Assembly: GCA_902494555.1 (NCBI GenBank)
Contig: CABUTR010000025.1
Span: 1 to 22,027, forward strand
Origin: an uncultured Collinsella sp.
GTDB lineage: Bacteria; Actinomycetota; Coriobacteriia; Coriobacteriales; Coriobacteriaceae
DNA: 22,027 bases
Reading direction: 5' to 3'
Made by a program: the position numbers and the translations under genes
Notes under the pieces: model-generated
Seen by the model: the letters and a program-made list of their open reading frames with translations, nothing else
What the model was told of the DNA's origin: nothing
Databases searched by the model: none
Shown here: positions 13,554-21,283 of the stretch, piece after piece
Numbering within the stretch: position 1 is the stretch's first letter
Layout: every line of letters begins with the position of its first letter

Positions 13554-14810
13554 CTACTTGTAATACGTCTTAAACAGCTTAAAGTGGCGCAGCTTGGTGT
13601 GCCACATGCGCAGCCAGCGGTTAAAGACAAAGTCGCCCTTCATAAACGAAGGGTCGGCGCCCTTGCCTTCCTTGTCCAGGCGATGCACCTTAGCGCGCAG
13701 CTCGGGATCCTTGACGTACTTGTCAACGACGCCCATGGGGACGACCATCCACAGCGCCTCGTCCTGCGCCGTCACAAACTCCGGCTCAAACGGGCGGTTG
13801 AACACATACTCGTCCACCACATACTTGGCAACGTTAAAGCCGCTGTTAGTGACGTAGTAGTTGCTGCGACCTTGGCGCGTGTTGAAATCGAAGAACTTAA
13901 ACGAGCCGTCGCGTTCGTCGTACTTAACGTCAAAGTTGGAATAGCCCACAAAGTGAAGGTCCTCGAGCAACTTGCGCACGCCGCCCATGAGCTCGTCATT
14001 GGGCTCGGTGATGATACAGGCGTGGTTGCCGACACCGTGAGGCTGATGCTCCTCGAGCAGCACGTGACCCAGGCACATCATGCGCACCTTGCCGTTGCGG
14101 TCGGAATAACTGGTGAGCACGCGCATGTACTCGTCGTTGCCGGGCACGCGATCCTGCAAGATCAGGTCGTCGGTGTAGCCGCTGGCATACGAGTCGCGAA
14201 TGACCTGTTCCAGCTCGGCACGGTCGGCAATCTCATAGGCCTTTTTCTGGCCCTCGAACTCGTGCTGCCACCACATGATGCCGTCAGAAGGCTTCAGAAT
14301 CATCGGGTAGGGAAAATCGATCTGGTCGAGCACTTCGGCAGGCGCCTCGCCTTGGGCGTTCAGCATCGCCATGGTGAAGGTAAAGGTATGCGGATAGGGC
14401 ACGCCATGCTTCTCGCACAGCTCGTAGAAGATCTCCTTCTTCTGACACTGCTCAAGCATGCTATAGGGGGCGTAAGGCGCGACGATATTATCCGCCAACT
14501 CATGGGCATCCTTGGCCTGAGCCACGAGGGCAACATAGTTATCGCCACAGCCCACAAGGACAATCGTCTTATCGGCATGCGCTTGGGCAATGCCGTTGAC
14601 GGTCCTGAGCATCACGGGCATGGTATCGATATCCACGTTGGGCGTGTAGTCGATAATCTGGCTGCGGTACGCGGGACCCGTCTGGTACTTGCCAAAGACC
14701 AGGCTCTTGACCTGGTACTCCTCGTAGAAGGCGCGCGCCACCGAATAGGCGTTGATGTCGCCACCGAGCAGCACGGGAATGAACTCGCGCTCTGTAAACT
14801 GCAATGCCAT
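13554..14810 (-). CDS. ATP-grasp ligase, D-aspartate-ligase-like
   Basis: The 418-residue protein starts with a nucleotide-fold domain (IPVLLGGDINAYSVARAFYEEY). An ATP-grasp core follows with MILKPSDGIMWWQHEF, a DEYMRVLTSYSDRNGKVR strand pair and the metal-binding FKFFDFNTRQGRSNYYVTNSG. This last motif and overall length (about 420-430) match the D-aspartate ligase (Aslfm) group, which adds D-Asp to the diamino acid of the peptidoglycan precursor UDP-MurNAc-pentapeptide. An Asp-type racemase gene follows 84 bp downstream on the same strand, supplying the substrate. ATG has AGGAAG five bases upstream. Other ATP-grasp carboxylate-amine ligases are possible; the partner racemase makes the D-Asp role the best reading. 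Confidence 0.8.
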   Translation of the reverse strand: MALQFTEREFIPVLLGGDINAYSVARAFYEEYQVKSLVFGKYQTGPAYRSQIIDYTPNVDIDTMPVMLRTVNGIAQAHADKTIVLVGCGDNYVALVAQAKDAHELADNIVAPYAPYSMLEQCQKKEIFYELCEKHGVPYPHTFTFTMAMLNAQGEAPAEVLDQIDFPYPMILKPSDGIMWWQHEFEGQKKAYEIADRAELEQVIRDSYASGYTDDLILQDRVPGNDEYMRVLTSYSDRNGKVRMMCLGHVLLEEHQPHGVGNHACIITEPNDELMGGVRKLLEDLHFVGYSNFDVKYDERDGSFKFFDFNTRQGRSNYYVTNSGFNVAKYVVDEYVFNRPFEPEFVTAQDEALWMVVPMGVVDKYVKDPELRAKVHRLDKEGKGADPSFMKGDFVFNRWLRMWHTKLRHFKLFKTYYK

Positions 14811-15044
14811 GGAAACTTCCTATCACGAACTGCCCACACAACGGGCGGTCTTTGCGCAACTGATTTATTCTAGCGTGCCAAACCGCCGGCGCCCAAAGCT
14901 CCACCGTATCTATGGCAATCGACGCAATCGTCCGGCACGAAGGCCAGCACGAAGACGGCGCTCACCGTTGTATGACAATGGGCAATGAACCTACCATTGT
15001 TGTAGGATTCAGCGTATTGACATCCTCAAACGAAAGGCGCGCAC
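14811..15044. promoter_or_regulatory. Divergent promoter region between the ligase and MOSC genes
   Basis: No gene was found. For the ligase, a minus-strand TAGAAT (14868-14873) is a -10 candidate with a weak TTGGGC upstream. For the MOSC gene, ACAATGG (14975-14981) and CCATTGT (14994-15000) form a 7-bp inverted repeat, and a CCTAC/GTAGG hairpin overlaps it. No strong plus-strand promoter was picked out. Confidence 0.3.
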
Positions 15045-15677
15045 GTGCCCCAAGACCATCCGACCGATAACCCCATCCTCAATGCCGCGAAACGCGAGCT
15101 GGCGGAACGCGCACAAACGGCCGTTCCCCTACGCACGGCAAATGATGCCTACGACAGGCCCGCCCGCATCGTCTCGATCAACACGTCGGCACACAAGGGC
15201 ACGCGCAAGTCGCCCGTCGCCGATGGACACGACACCGTTATAGAACAATTTGGCCTCGCCTCCGACGCACACGCCGGGCATTGGCACCGTCAGGTTTCCT
15301 TTTTGGCCGCAGAGTCCATCCAGACGGCGCAGGCCCGCGGACTCGATGTGCGCAAGGGTGACTTTGGGGAGAACTTCACCACGCAAGGCATCAATCTACT
15401 CTCGCTCCCCATGGGCACGCAGCTCAAGCTTGGCAGCGAGGTGCTTGTCGAAATCAGCCAAATCGGCAAGGTCTGCCACACACGCTGTGCCATCTACTAT
15501 CTCGCCGGCGACTGCATCTTTCCCCACGAGGGCGTTTTTGGCGTGGTACTAAAGGGCGGAGAGGTCCATATCGGCGACGACATCCAGGTGGTCAAGCTCG
15601 GCGACGGCACCTGCTCGTTCACCCCTGCCGAGGCCCTCGAAGAGATTGAGCGGGCTCGTCAGGAGGGCACGCTGTAG
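15045..15677 (+). CDS. MOSC-domain protein
   Basis: This 210-residue protein shows the MOSC (molybdenum cofactor sulfurase C-terminal) beta-barrel: RIVSINTSAHKGTRKSPV, HAGHWHRQVSFLAAESI, then the signature GDFGENFTTQGINL, KLGSEVLVEISQIGKVCHTRC and a final HIGDDIQV. MOSC proteins bind sulfur carriers or molybdenum cofactor through a conserved Cys; Cys residues in KVCHTRCAIYY fit that. The start is GTG at 15045 with GAAAGG seven bases upstream. The first 40 residues are polar and may be a variable extension. No molybdenum-cofactor gene is nearby, so the substrate is unknown. Confidence 0.88.
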   Translation: MPQDHPTDNPILNAAKRELAERAQTAVPLRTANDAYDRPARIVSINTSAHKGTRKSPVADGHDTVIEQFGLASDAHAGHWHRQVSFLAAESIQTAQARGLDVRKGDFGENFTTQGINLLSLPMGTQLKLGSEVLVEISQIGKVCHTRCAIYYLAGDCIFPHEGVFGVVLKGGEVHIGDDIQVVKLGDGTCSFTPAEALEEIERARQEGTL

Positions 15678-15743
15678 TTGTAAAACCCCACGTTGAGATA
15701 GCTTTTACAGCCCAAAACACCTCTCAAACAGGGCTCTGTAACG

Positions 15744-15869
15744 TTAAAGTTGAACTCTATGGTTTCTCAACAATTCATCATAACTGCAGGTCAAAGCCAA
15801 AGCCTCAAGTTCAACTTGACCCTTTGGAACCTTTAAGGTTCAAGTTGAGGTCGAAAGCAGTAGTAGAAT
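15744..15869 (+). promoter_or_regulatory. Twin palindromes and promoter region of the wall-hydrolase gene
   Basis: Two 15-nt perfect palindromes, TCAAGTTCAACTTGA (15805-15819) and GAACCTTTAAGGTTC (15827-15841), have centres exactly 22 bp apart (two helical turns). Related half-sites AAAGTTGAACT (15746-15756) and GGTTCAAGTTGAGG (15837-15850) flank them. A TAGAAT -10-like box lies at 15864-15869. The layout suggests regulator binding next to or over the promoter, although the outer arms (15803-15806/813-819 with 15840-15850) could also form an RNA hairpin. Confidence 0.45.
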
Positions 15870-15911
15870 ACCGTTCGAACCATAACCTACGATTGATTGC
15901 AGAGGGACTGG

Positions 15912-17045
15912 ATGCAGCATTCGAATCATCGCGCCGCAGCGCTCATTGCGTCGAAGCCGGCTCGTATCATCACGAGCGCCGCGCTCGCCGTTGCGCTGAC
16001 GGCCACGCCGATGCTCTCCCCCGTTGCGGCGTATGCCGCCTCGCAGGCAACGCAGGACCAGCTTTCCGCAGCCCAGCAGAAGATCGAAGCCGCCACGAGC
16101 GCCTACAACGACGCCCGCACCAAACTCGATGACCTGCAAAAGCAGATTGACTCCAATGAGGCAAGCATCGAGGAAATCGAGGCTAAGCTTCCCGAGCAGC
16201 AGGCCAAGGCAAGCTCCGCCATGCGCGATCTGTACAAGTATCAGAAGGGCACCAACCCCATCGTGAGCTTCCTGGTCAACGCGCAGAGCCTGGGTGAGTT
16301 CATCACGACCTGCAAATACACCAACCAGATCACGAGCTCGAGCGTCGACGAGATCGAACAGCTCAATAACATGCAAACCGAACTCGAGCAGAACAAGGCC
16401 GAGCTCCAGCAGGCCAAGTCTCAGCTTGAGGCAGAGCAGAAAAACGCCGAGGATGCGTTGGCTCAGGCCCAGCAGCTCCGCAGCGAGGCACAGGCAAAAG
16501 CCGAGCAGGAAAATGCCGCCGAACTTGCCAAGCTTGAGGCCGATAAGGCCGCTGCCGCCGAGAAGCTCTCGGGCGAGGGCGTAAGCGGCAGCAATTCCAG
16601 CAGCCAGGCCACCAACACCAACACCACCATCGACACCACGGTGAACAACGCCAATACCGGTAGCTCCGATTACGATTCGTTCATCAATGAGTGGACGAGC
16701 CGCATCGACAATTATCTCGCCGGCTCCCCCATGGCAGGCCAGGGCTATAACTTTGCCGTCGCCGCTTGGAATACCGGTGTCGACCCCCGTTGGTCCCCCG
16801 CCATCGCCTGCATCGAGAGCACCAAGGGTGCTTATTGCGCCAATTCTTACAACGCCTGGGGCTGGAGTGCCCGTGGCGGCGGTTGGCGCAGCTTTGGCAG
16901 CTGGAGCGAGGGCATCTCCGCTCACGTTGCCTATCTGGGCGCCAACTATGGCTCCACCCTTACCCCGGCAGCGGCCAAAAAGTACTGCCCGCCCACGTGG
17001 CAGGACTGGTACAACAAAGTCGCCGCTCAGATGAACCGCATCTAA
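15912..17045 (+). CDS. Secreted coiled-coil cell-wall hydrolase with lysozyme-like domain
   Basis: The 377-residue protein has a signal peptide of about 42 residues ending PVAAYA. A long Ala/Gln/Glu-rich coiled coil follows (about 45-235, PcsB/CwlO-like, including LYKYQKGTNPIVSFLVNAQSLGEF), then a Ser/Asn/Thr linker. The C-terminal domain of about 110 residues contains PRWSPAIACIESTKG-YCANSYNAWGW, resembling lytic transglycosylase/lysozyme-like domains with Glu in CIES as likely acid catalyst. It would cut peptidoglycan glycan strands, with the coiled coil controlling activity or docking to a membrane partner such as FtsEX. ATG 15912 is chosen because AGAGGG is five bases upstream; an in-frame TTG at 15897 is weaker. 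Exact bond specificity cannot be read. Confidence 0.82.
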   Translation: MQHSNHRAAALIASKPARIITSAALAVALTATPMLSPVAAYAASQATQDQLSAAQQKIEAATSAYNDARTKLDDLQKQIDSNEASIEEIEAKLPEQQAKASSAMRDLYKYQKGTNPIVSFLVNAQSLGEFITTCKYTNQITSSSVDEIEQLNNMQTELEQNKAELQQAKSQLEAEQKNAEDALAQAQQLRSEAQAKAEQENAAELAKLEADKAAAAEKLSGEGVSGSNSSSQATNTNTTIDTTVNNANTGSSDYDSFINEWTSRIDNYLAGSPMAGQGYNFAVAAWNTGVDPRWSPAIACIESTKGAYCANSYNAWGWSARGGGWRSFGSWSEGISAHVAYLGANYGSTLTPAAAKKYCPPTWQDWYNKVAAQMNRI

Positions 17046-17055
17046 GTGCAACTGC

Positions 17056-17084
17056 AAAGGGCCCCAATGGGGCCCTTTTCTTTT
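17056..17084 (+). terminator. Terminator after the wall-hydrolase gene
   Basis: AAAGGGCCCC (17056-17065) pairs with GGGGCCCTTT (17069-17078) around AAT and is followed by TCTTTT. It lies between two convergent genes and overlaps the end of the kinase gene by two bases, so it may serve both strands. Confidence 0.88.
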
Positions 17085-18462
17085 AGGTAGCGGAGGTATC
17101 GACGACGCCGGTCGCATTGGCAACCGCGACTATGACGATCATGCATAGGAGCAGTACACCCAATGCCTTGAGCCAGAGTTTCGCGAGTTTCTTGCCGCGA
17201 TAGCTGTCGAGCAGTGCGAATCGCCGACGAAGACGGCGCTTATCGAGCAGCGCAAAATGCATAAGCACCATAAGGCCATCGACAAAGAAAAAATACTCGA
17301 TTACGAGAAGCCACGTCGGGTAGCTTTGGTTTGCTCCCGTGGGGTGAAAGACGGCAAAGTGACTTCCGGCAAAGAACACAAGCAGCGAGAAGCAGACGAG
17401 CGTATTCCAAATGCGCCCCAGAGACTCCGGAACGCGAGAGAGCAGACCGCATGCAGCGGAGGCGGCAGGCCTAGGAAGCCCTGCGGGGCTCTGGAGCCCT
17501 TGGGGCGTCAGCTCCGCCTCCGATGCCGGAGTACGGACAGGCGCAGGCGCAGGAGGCCGCACGGGGCGGCTCAGATCGTATGCCGTGCGCGTCGCCCGTC
17601 CCAACGCTTCCGCACTCGCAAAACGCTTGGCCGGGTCGAGCGCCATCGACATGCAGACGGCATCGGCAAGTGGAGTGGGAATGCCACGCGCCTCGCATTG
17701 CTCGCGCATGTCGAGCCCTGGTTTAGGGTCGACTCCCGTCAAGCAGAAGAACAACAGGGCGCCAAGTGCGTAGACGTCGCTGCGCACACTCGTCTGCCCA
17801 AACCCATACTGCTCGGGCGGCGCATAGGGTCGCGTGCCAAACTTGACGGTGTCGGCATCGGCGCCATCGCGCCATACGCGCGCGATCCCCAAGTCGATAA
17901 TCACCAGCGACGAAAACGTCAGGCCGTCATCAGACGTATAGTTGGCACCCGTCACGATGATATTCGACGGTTTGAGGTCGCGATGGATCACCGGCGCCGA
18001 CGTCTCCCCCGCCATTGCAAAACCGGCGTGGAGCTCGCCCACGGCATCGCATAGGGCAGGATACATTTCGTGCGCATAATCGGGGGTGGCTCCCAGACGG
18101 TCCACCAGCGCCCCGAGCGTCTCCCCTTCGATGTATTCCATAACCACGTTGAGCTCGTCGCCCACACGACGACAATCGACGATTCTGGGCAGGTGCTCAA
18201 AACGCCTGCCTGTCCGCTGGGCGGCAAACAGACGCTCGTATGCCCCGCCGATTTGAGCCGAGGCATCGATGCGTTTACGGACAAAGGGGCCGAGCGAACC
18301 ACCACCGGTTCCTTCAAAGTACACGAGCTCGGTTGTTTCAACGGACGAGCGCTTAAGCACACGCTCCACGCGATAGCTGTCGTCGCGATCGAGCGACGCC
18401 AGATGTTCGGCAAGTGCTGCGGTCAGCTCGTCATCGAAATATGTTGGGGTCTGAGTATCCAT
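17083..18462 (-). CDS. Membrane-anchored Ser/Thr protein kinase
   Basis: This 459-residue protein has an N-terminal Hanks-type kinase domain: Lys63 in FVRKRID, alpha-C Glu76, catalytic HRDLKPSNIIV (160-170), metal-binding IDLGIAR (DLG in place of DFG) and KFGTRPYAPPEQYG. A Pro/Ala-rich linker follows (about 315-340), then three C-terminal hydrophobic segments (around FSLLVFFAGSHFAVF, VIEYFFFVDGLMVLMHF and LGVLLLCMIVIVAVA). The C-terminus has no PASTA repeats, unlike PknB/Stk. Start ATG 18462 is favoured because GGAGG precedes it, though only two bases away; ATGs at 18471 and 18474 are possible. It follows a helix-turn-helix gene by 98 bp on the same strand. Its targets are unknown. Confidence 0.88.
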   Translation of the reverse strand: MDTQTPTYFDDELTAALAEHLASLDRDDSYRVERVLKRSSVETTELVYFEGTGGGSLGPFVRKRIDASAQIGGAYERLFAAQRTGRRFEHLPRIVDCRRVGDELNVVMEYIEGETLGALVDRLGATPDYAHEMYPALCDAVGELHAGFAMAGETSAPVIHRDLKPSNIIVTGANYTSDDGLTFSSLVIIDLGIARVWRDGADADTVKFGTRPYAPPEQYGFGQTSVRSDVYALGALLFFCLTGVDPKPGLDMREQCEARGIPTPLADAVCMSMALDPAKRFASAEALGRATRTAYDLSRPVRPPAPAPVRTPASEAELTPQGLQSPAGLPRPAASAACGLLSRVPESLGRIWNTLVCFSLLVFFAGSHFAVFHPTGANQSYPTWLLVIEYFFFVDGLMVLMHFALLDKRRLRRRFALLDSYRGKKLAKLWLKALGVLLLCMIVIVAVANATGVVDTSAT

Positions 18463-18560
18463 AGCCTCCATCATAGCGCAGGGCGCAGACACCCCATGGC
18501 ATCCGCGCCCCGTTCGTTTGCATCCTTGTTCGGCAGCTCCGCCGGCTCAGATATCAGCCG

Positions 18561-18983
18561 CTAGCTCACCGTCTCCTCGCCAAAGCGATACAGCTCCTCG
18601 TTGACCTTTTGGAGGCTGCACCCGCGATCGATGCAAAAGATGATAATCGCATCACGGCGATCCTTGCAGTTGAGGACGCTTACCCCGGCAGCCGTCAGTG
18701 CACGGTTGGCCTCTTTGAGCGTCAGCGCCATCGCAAAGGCAATCTGCAGCACCTTATTGCGACTCGGGTGACGCGCACCGGTAAAGATCTGATAGCCAAA
18801 GGTCTCATTGAGATCGGCCATACGAACCACGCGCGAGCGCTCCAAGCCCTTTTCCTGCAGCAGCTGCTTCAGGTAGTCCGAAAGCGACGGGGCGGCAAAG
18901 TCGTGCTCCCTGATATAGCCATCGATGTTCGGCGCATCGAGAAGCTCATTGAGCAGCTCCTCGGTCAGCTTTTTATCGGGCAT
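18561..18983 (-). CDS. Helix-turn-helix (XRE-like) regulator
   Basis: This 140-residue protein carries a lambda-repressor-like DNA-binding domain (about 35-100). LSDYLKQLLQEKGLERSRVVRMADLNETFGYQIFTGARHPSRNKVLQIAFAMALTLKEANRALTAAGV gives the expected helix pattern, interrupted here only by reading. Its C-terminal part (KDRRDAIIIFCIDRGCSLQKVNEELYRFGEE) is a small conserved-looking extension with two Cys. ATG is preceded by GGGGGAGGTGA. It lies between the FxLYD protein gene (32 bp upstream) and the Ser/Thr kinase gene (98 bp downstream), all on the minus strand. Partnership with the kinase is inferred from position; it could be a kinase target. Confidence 0.78.
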   Translation of the reverse strand: MPDKKLTEELLNELLDAPNIDGYIREHDFAAPSLSDYLKQLLQEKGLERSRVVRMADLNETFGYQIFTGARHPSRNKVLQIAFAMALTLKEANRALTAAGVSVLNCKDRRDAIIIFCIDRGCSLQKVNEELYRFGEETVS

Positions 18984-19015
18984 ACGACTTCACCTCCCCC
19001 AGTGCATGCAACATG

Positions 19016-19459
19016 CTAGAAACCGCTTACGTCCGAACGCTCCCAGCTAGCAACCTGGTCGGGAGACACCGTACCCAGCGCCTCGAACTTCCAGGAGCCG
19101 CCCGCCTTCAGATGATTGGTGTTTGCAAGAGCCGTTCCAACCTGGTTGCCATCGGCATCATACAGAACATACTCAATCTGAATGTAGCTCTTTTCCTTGT
19201 CCGTGTTATTGGTAAGCGTGCCCGTGATCTTATAGGCAAACTGACTGGAGGTGTCTTCAGCCTCGTCAGCAATGGTATACGGTTCTTGCGATTCTTTTTG
19301 CTCCTCAGCCTGCTGTGTCGCCTCGGCAGGTTTTGCCGAATCGCTCGCAGACGAATCGGTTGAATTGCCACCCATGGAGCCCACGGCACCGATGATAACC
19401 AGCACCACGATGACGCCTAGGACAATCTTGCCGATCGGCTTCTTTCCCTCTTTTGCCAT
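19016..19459 (-). CDS. FxLYD-domain membrane-anchored extracellular protein
   Basis: The 147-residue protein has a short basic start (MAKEGKKPIGK), one membrane helix (about 11-30), a Ser/Glu/Gln-rich spacer (30-60) and an extracellular beta-sandwich domain. The domain resembles FxLYD: YKITGTLTNNTDKEKSYIQIEYVLYDADGNQVGTALANTNHLKAGGSWKFEA. No lipobox Cys is present, so it is an uncleaved anchor rather than a lipoprotein. The role of such domains is unknown. ATG has AGGAAGG upstream, and that site lies within a strong leader hairpin (19467-19516). It is first of three minus-strand genes with the HTH regulator and kinase. Confidence 0.8.
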   Translation of the reverse strand: MAKEGKKPIGKIVLGVIVVLVIIGAVGSMGGNSTDSSASDSAKPAEATQQAEEQKESQEPYTIADEAEDTSSQFAYKITGTLTNNTDKEKSYIQIEYVLYDADGNQVGTALANTNHLKAGGSWKFEALGTVSPDQVASWERSDVSGF

Positions 19460-19466
19460 TATTCAT

Positions 19467-19516
19467 CCTTCCTACGATCCGGCTACCGTGCCGGCACACA
19501 GCACATCGTAGAAAGG
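19467..19516 (-). promoter_or_regulatory. Leader hairpin that covers the ribosome binding site of the FxLYD gene
   Basis: On the minus-strand RNA, CCTTTCTACGAT (19516-19505) pairs with ATCGTAGGAAGG (19478-19467) over 12 positions with one mismatch. It encloses a GCCGG/CCGGC helix (19490-19494 with 19479-19483). The 3' arm contains the AGGAAGG ribosome binding site, seven bases before the ATG, so folding should block translation. The trigger for opening is unknown. Confidence 0.55.
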
Positions 19517-19623
19517 ATTGAACTTGAATTCATTAGCTGAGGGCTAAGGTTGCGGTAAACGGCCAATGCAGCTATCCAGACGCCGAGCAAACGCACTTTG
19601 CGTGACCGTCTGCTGGCAGCGCA

Positions 19624-19947
19624 TCAACCCACCATGACGGATTTCCCGGTAAAGGCACTGATCATCATTAGGACAAAGAACACCAGGTAGCTGATGCTCA
19701 ATAGGTACGCAATGATCAGGAAGACGACCCAGCCGACATTGGTCTTACCGTCGGCGCGGCGCTGCTAGCGAGAACGGCACAGCCAGACCGTCACGCCGAT
19801 GGCGGTGATAAACAGTACGAGTGCCGCCGCAGCCAGCCCAGCAAACACAAACATCACGCCAATGCTCACAGCGATGACCGGAAGCAGCAGCAAACCGCAT
19901 CCGCATCCACCCGGACTATATACGGCAGACTGTCGGCGTCGTTCCAT
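19624..19947 (-). pseudogene. Small membrane protein gene split by an in-frame TAG
   Basis: ATG 19947, with TTGGAG five bases upstream and only two bases after the M20 amidohydrolase stop, opens a 60-codon frame. It encodes MERRRQSAVYSPGGCGCG, then two membrane helices ending WLCRSR, and stops at TAG (19765-19767). Reading on in the same frame gives 46 more codons, starting QRRADGKTNVGW, with a third hydrophobic helix and ending SVMVG before TGA (19624-19626). There is no start codon at the head of the second part. The pieces look like one protein of about 107 residues with a nonsense mutation, although the 60-residue product could be the natural one. Function is unknown; it is probably co-transcribed with the amidohydrolase. 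Confidence 0.55.
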
Positions 19948-19949
19948 CG

Positions 19950-21137
19950 TCACTCCAAGCCAAGCAATCGTTTGTAGACATCGAGGCCTTTGAGTAGGAT
20001 TTCCTCGTCAAAGAGCATGGTATCAGTGTGAAGGGCGCTCGTGGCATAGGCGGGACAGCCATCCGAATCGATCGGATTATCTTGTCCCTCCGGCACGCCC
20101 GTACCCAGGAGGAAGAACACGCCTGGCAGATGGCGCTGATAGAAAGCGAAGTCCTCGGCAATCAGCAAAGGCTCATCCACGAGTTGCAGCTCGGACAAGA
20201 CAGGCGCAATGTGGGCGAACAGCTCGGGGTCGTTATCGACCGGCGGATAGCCCTCGGCAAAATCGAGGTCATATGTGCAGCCCGTTGCGACGCAGGCATC
20301 GTCCAGCACGCGGCGCACGCCCTCGCGCGCGCGGTCGAACATGTCGTCCGTAAACACACGTAGGCTGCCGGCAACATGGGCCTCCCCCGCCACTGCATTG
20401 CAGACGGTGCCGGCCTGCAGCAGGCCGAACTTACCAATGCAGGGCTCGTCGACACCCAACTCGTCCATGAGCTCGCGCTCGGAAACCAAGAACTTGGCAG
20501 CCGCCAGCGCCGCATCGTGCGACTCCTCGACCGGAACGCCATAGGTCTTAGCGATATGGATGCTCGTGCCATGGATATGAATGTGTGTCTCACTCGAACG
20601 CGCCAGCAACGGACCGGAGCAGCTCGCCAACGTGCCGGCGGGCAGATCGGGCCACACGTGGAAGCCGAAGATGCGATCCACCCCGTAGCGCTCGAACACG
20701 CCGCTCTCGCACACCGTCTTGGCACCACCGGTCGTCTCCTCGGCCGGCTGAAACACAAAGAGCACATTGCGCTTAATGGCGCCCGGCTGCTCACGGATCG
20801 TACGGTCGACAAAGGTTGCCGCCGAAAGCGCCATGGCCATGTGTCCATCGTGCCCGCAAGCATGCATCTTGCCGGGATGGGTCGAAGCGAACGCTGCCCC
20901 CGTTGCCTCGGCAATGGGCAGCGCATCCATATCGGCGCGAATCGCCGTGGCATGCGCGGCGCCAACGCCAGCGTCGAAGAAAGCGCAGACGCAGCCGGGG
21001 CACGGATGGGTCACCTCGCAGGTGAGCGGTGCCAACACGCCCTCGATATAGGCGATCGTCTGCGGAAGATCGAAGTCGAGCTCCGGGATCCTGTGCAAGT
21101 CGCGGCGGTAGCGACGGAGTTCTTGGAGCTCGGCCAT
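19950..21137 (-). CDS. M20D-family amidohydrolase/deacetylase
   Basis: This 395-residue cytosolic metallopeptidase-fold enzyme starts ELRRYRRDLHRIPELDFD. It carries IRADMDALPI, the metal site MHACGHDGHMAMAL (Cys94, His96, His99), FQPAEETTGGAK (Glu133, Glu134), a dimerisation domain, and the final metal ligand in SALHTDTMLFDEE. Members remove acyl groups from N-acyl amino acids (hippurate, N-acetyl-DAP, auxin conjugates). Because it stands back to back with the lysine-riboswitch-controlled lysA, N-acetyl-diaminopimelate deacetylase is an attractive reading, but this is inferred only from position. The start is ATG with AAAGGA upstream. The next gene begins two bases after its stop. Confidence 0.88.
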   Translation of the reverse strand: MAELQELRRYRRDLHRIPELDFDLPQTIAYIEGVLAPLTCEVTHPCPGCVCAFFDAGVGAAHATAIRADMDALPIAEATGAAFASTHPGKMHACGHDGHMAMALSAATFVDRTIREQPGAIKRNVLFVFQPAEETTGGAKTVCESGVFERYGVDRIFGFHVWPDLPAGTLASCSGPLLARSSETHIHIHGTSIHIAKTYGVPVEESHDAALAAAKFLVSERELMDELGVDEPCIGKFGLLQAGTVCNAVAGEAHVAGSLRVFTDDMFDRAREGVRRVLDDACVATGCTYDLDFAEGYPPVDNDPELFAHIAPVLSELQLVDEPLLIAEDFAFYQRHLPGVFFLLGTGVPEGQDNPIDSDGCPAYATSALHTDTMLFDEEILLKGLDVYKRLLGLE

Positions 21138-21283
21138 ATTGGTTCCTTTCGTAGGTGCGCGTCGGCTGCTATCTATTGTGCCGCAAGATTGCTACACCCT
21201 TATTTCCAGCATATCCCTGCATTTTTTAAACGTTATATACGAATACTCTTGTTTGGTAAAGTGCAACGTGGTAGGGTCGTTAC
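21138..21283. promoter_or_regulatory. AT-rich divergent promoter region for the amidohydrolase gene and lysA
   Basis: No gene was found. The stretch at about 21210-21262 is much more AT-rich than its surroundings and contains several -10-like hexamers (TATATA at about 21232, TAAAGT at about 21257) but no clear -35/-10 pair. It must supply the promoter for the riboswitch transcript on the plus strand and probably that of the amidohydrolase on the minus strand. Confidence 0.35.

Noticed and set aside
13065..14873. 602-codon plus-strand open frame opposite the ligase and racemase genes
   Set aside because: It spans two genuine minus-strand genes and their gap. Its His/Val/Leu-rich composition is typical of antisense shadow.
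19765..19767. TAG as a programmed pyrrolysine or recoding codon
   Set aside because: Nothing nearby suggests recoding machinery or a recoding element; a nonsense mutation is the simpler explanation.
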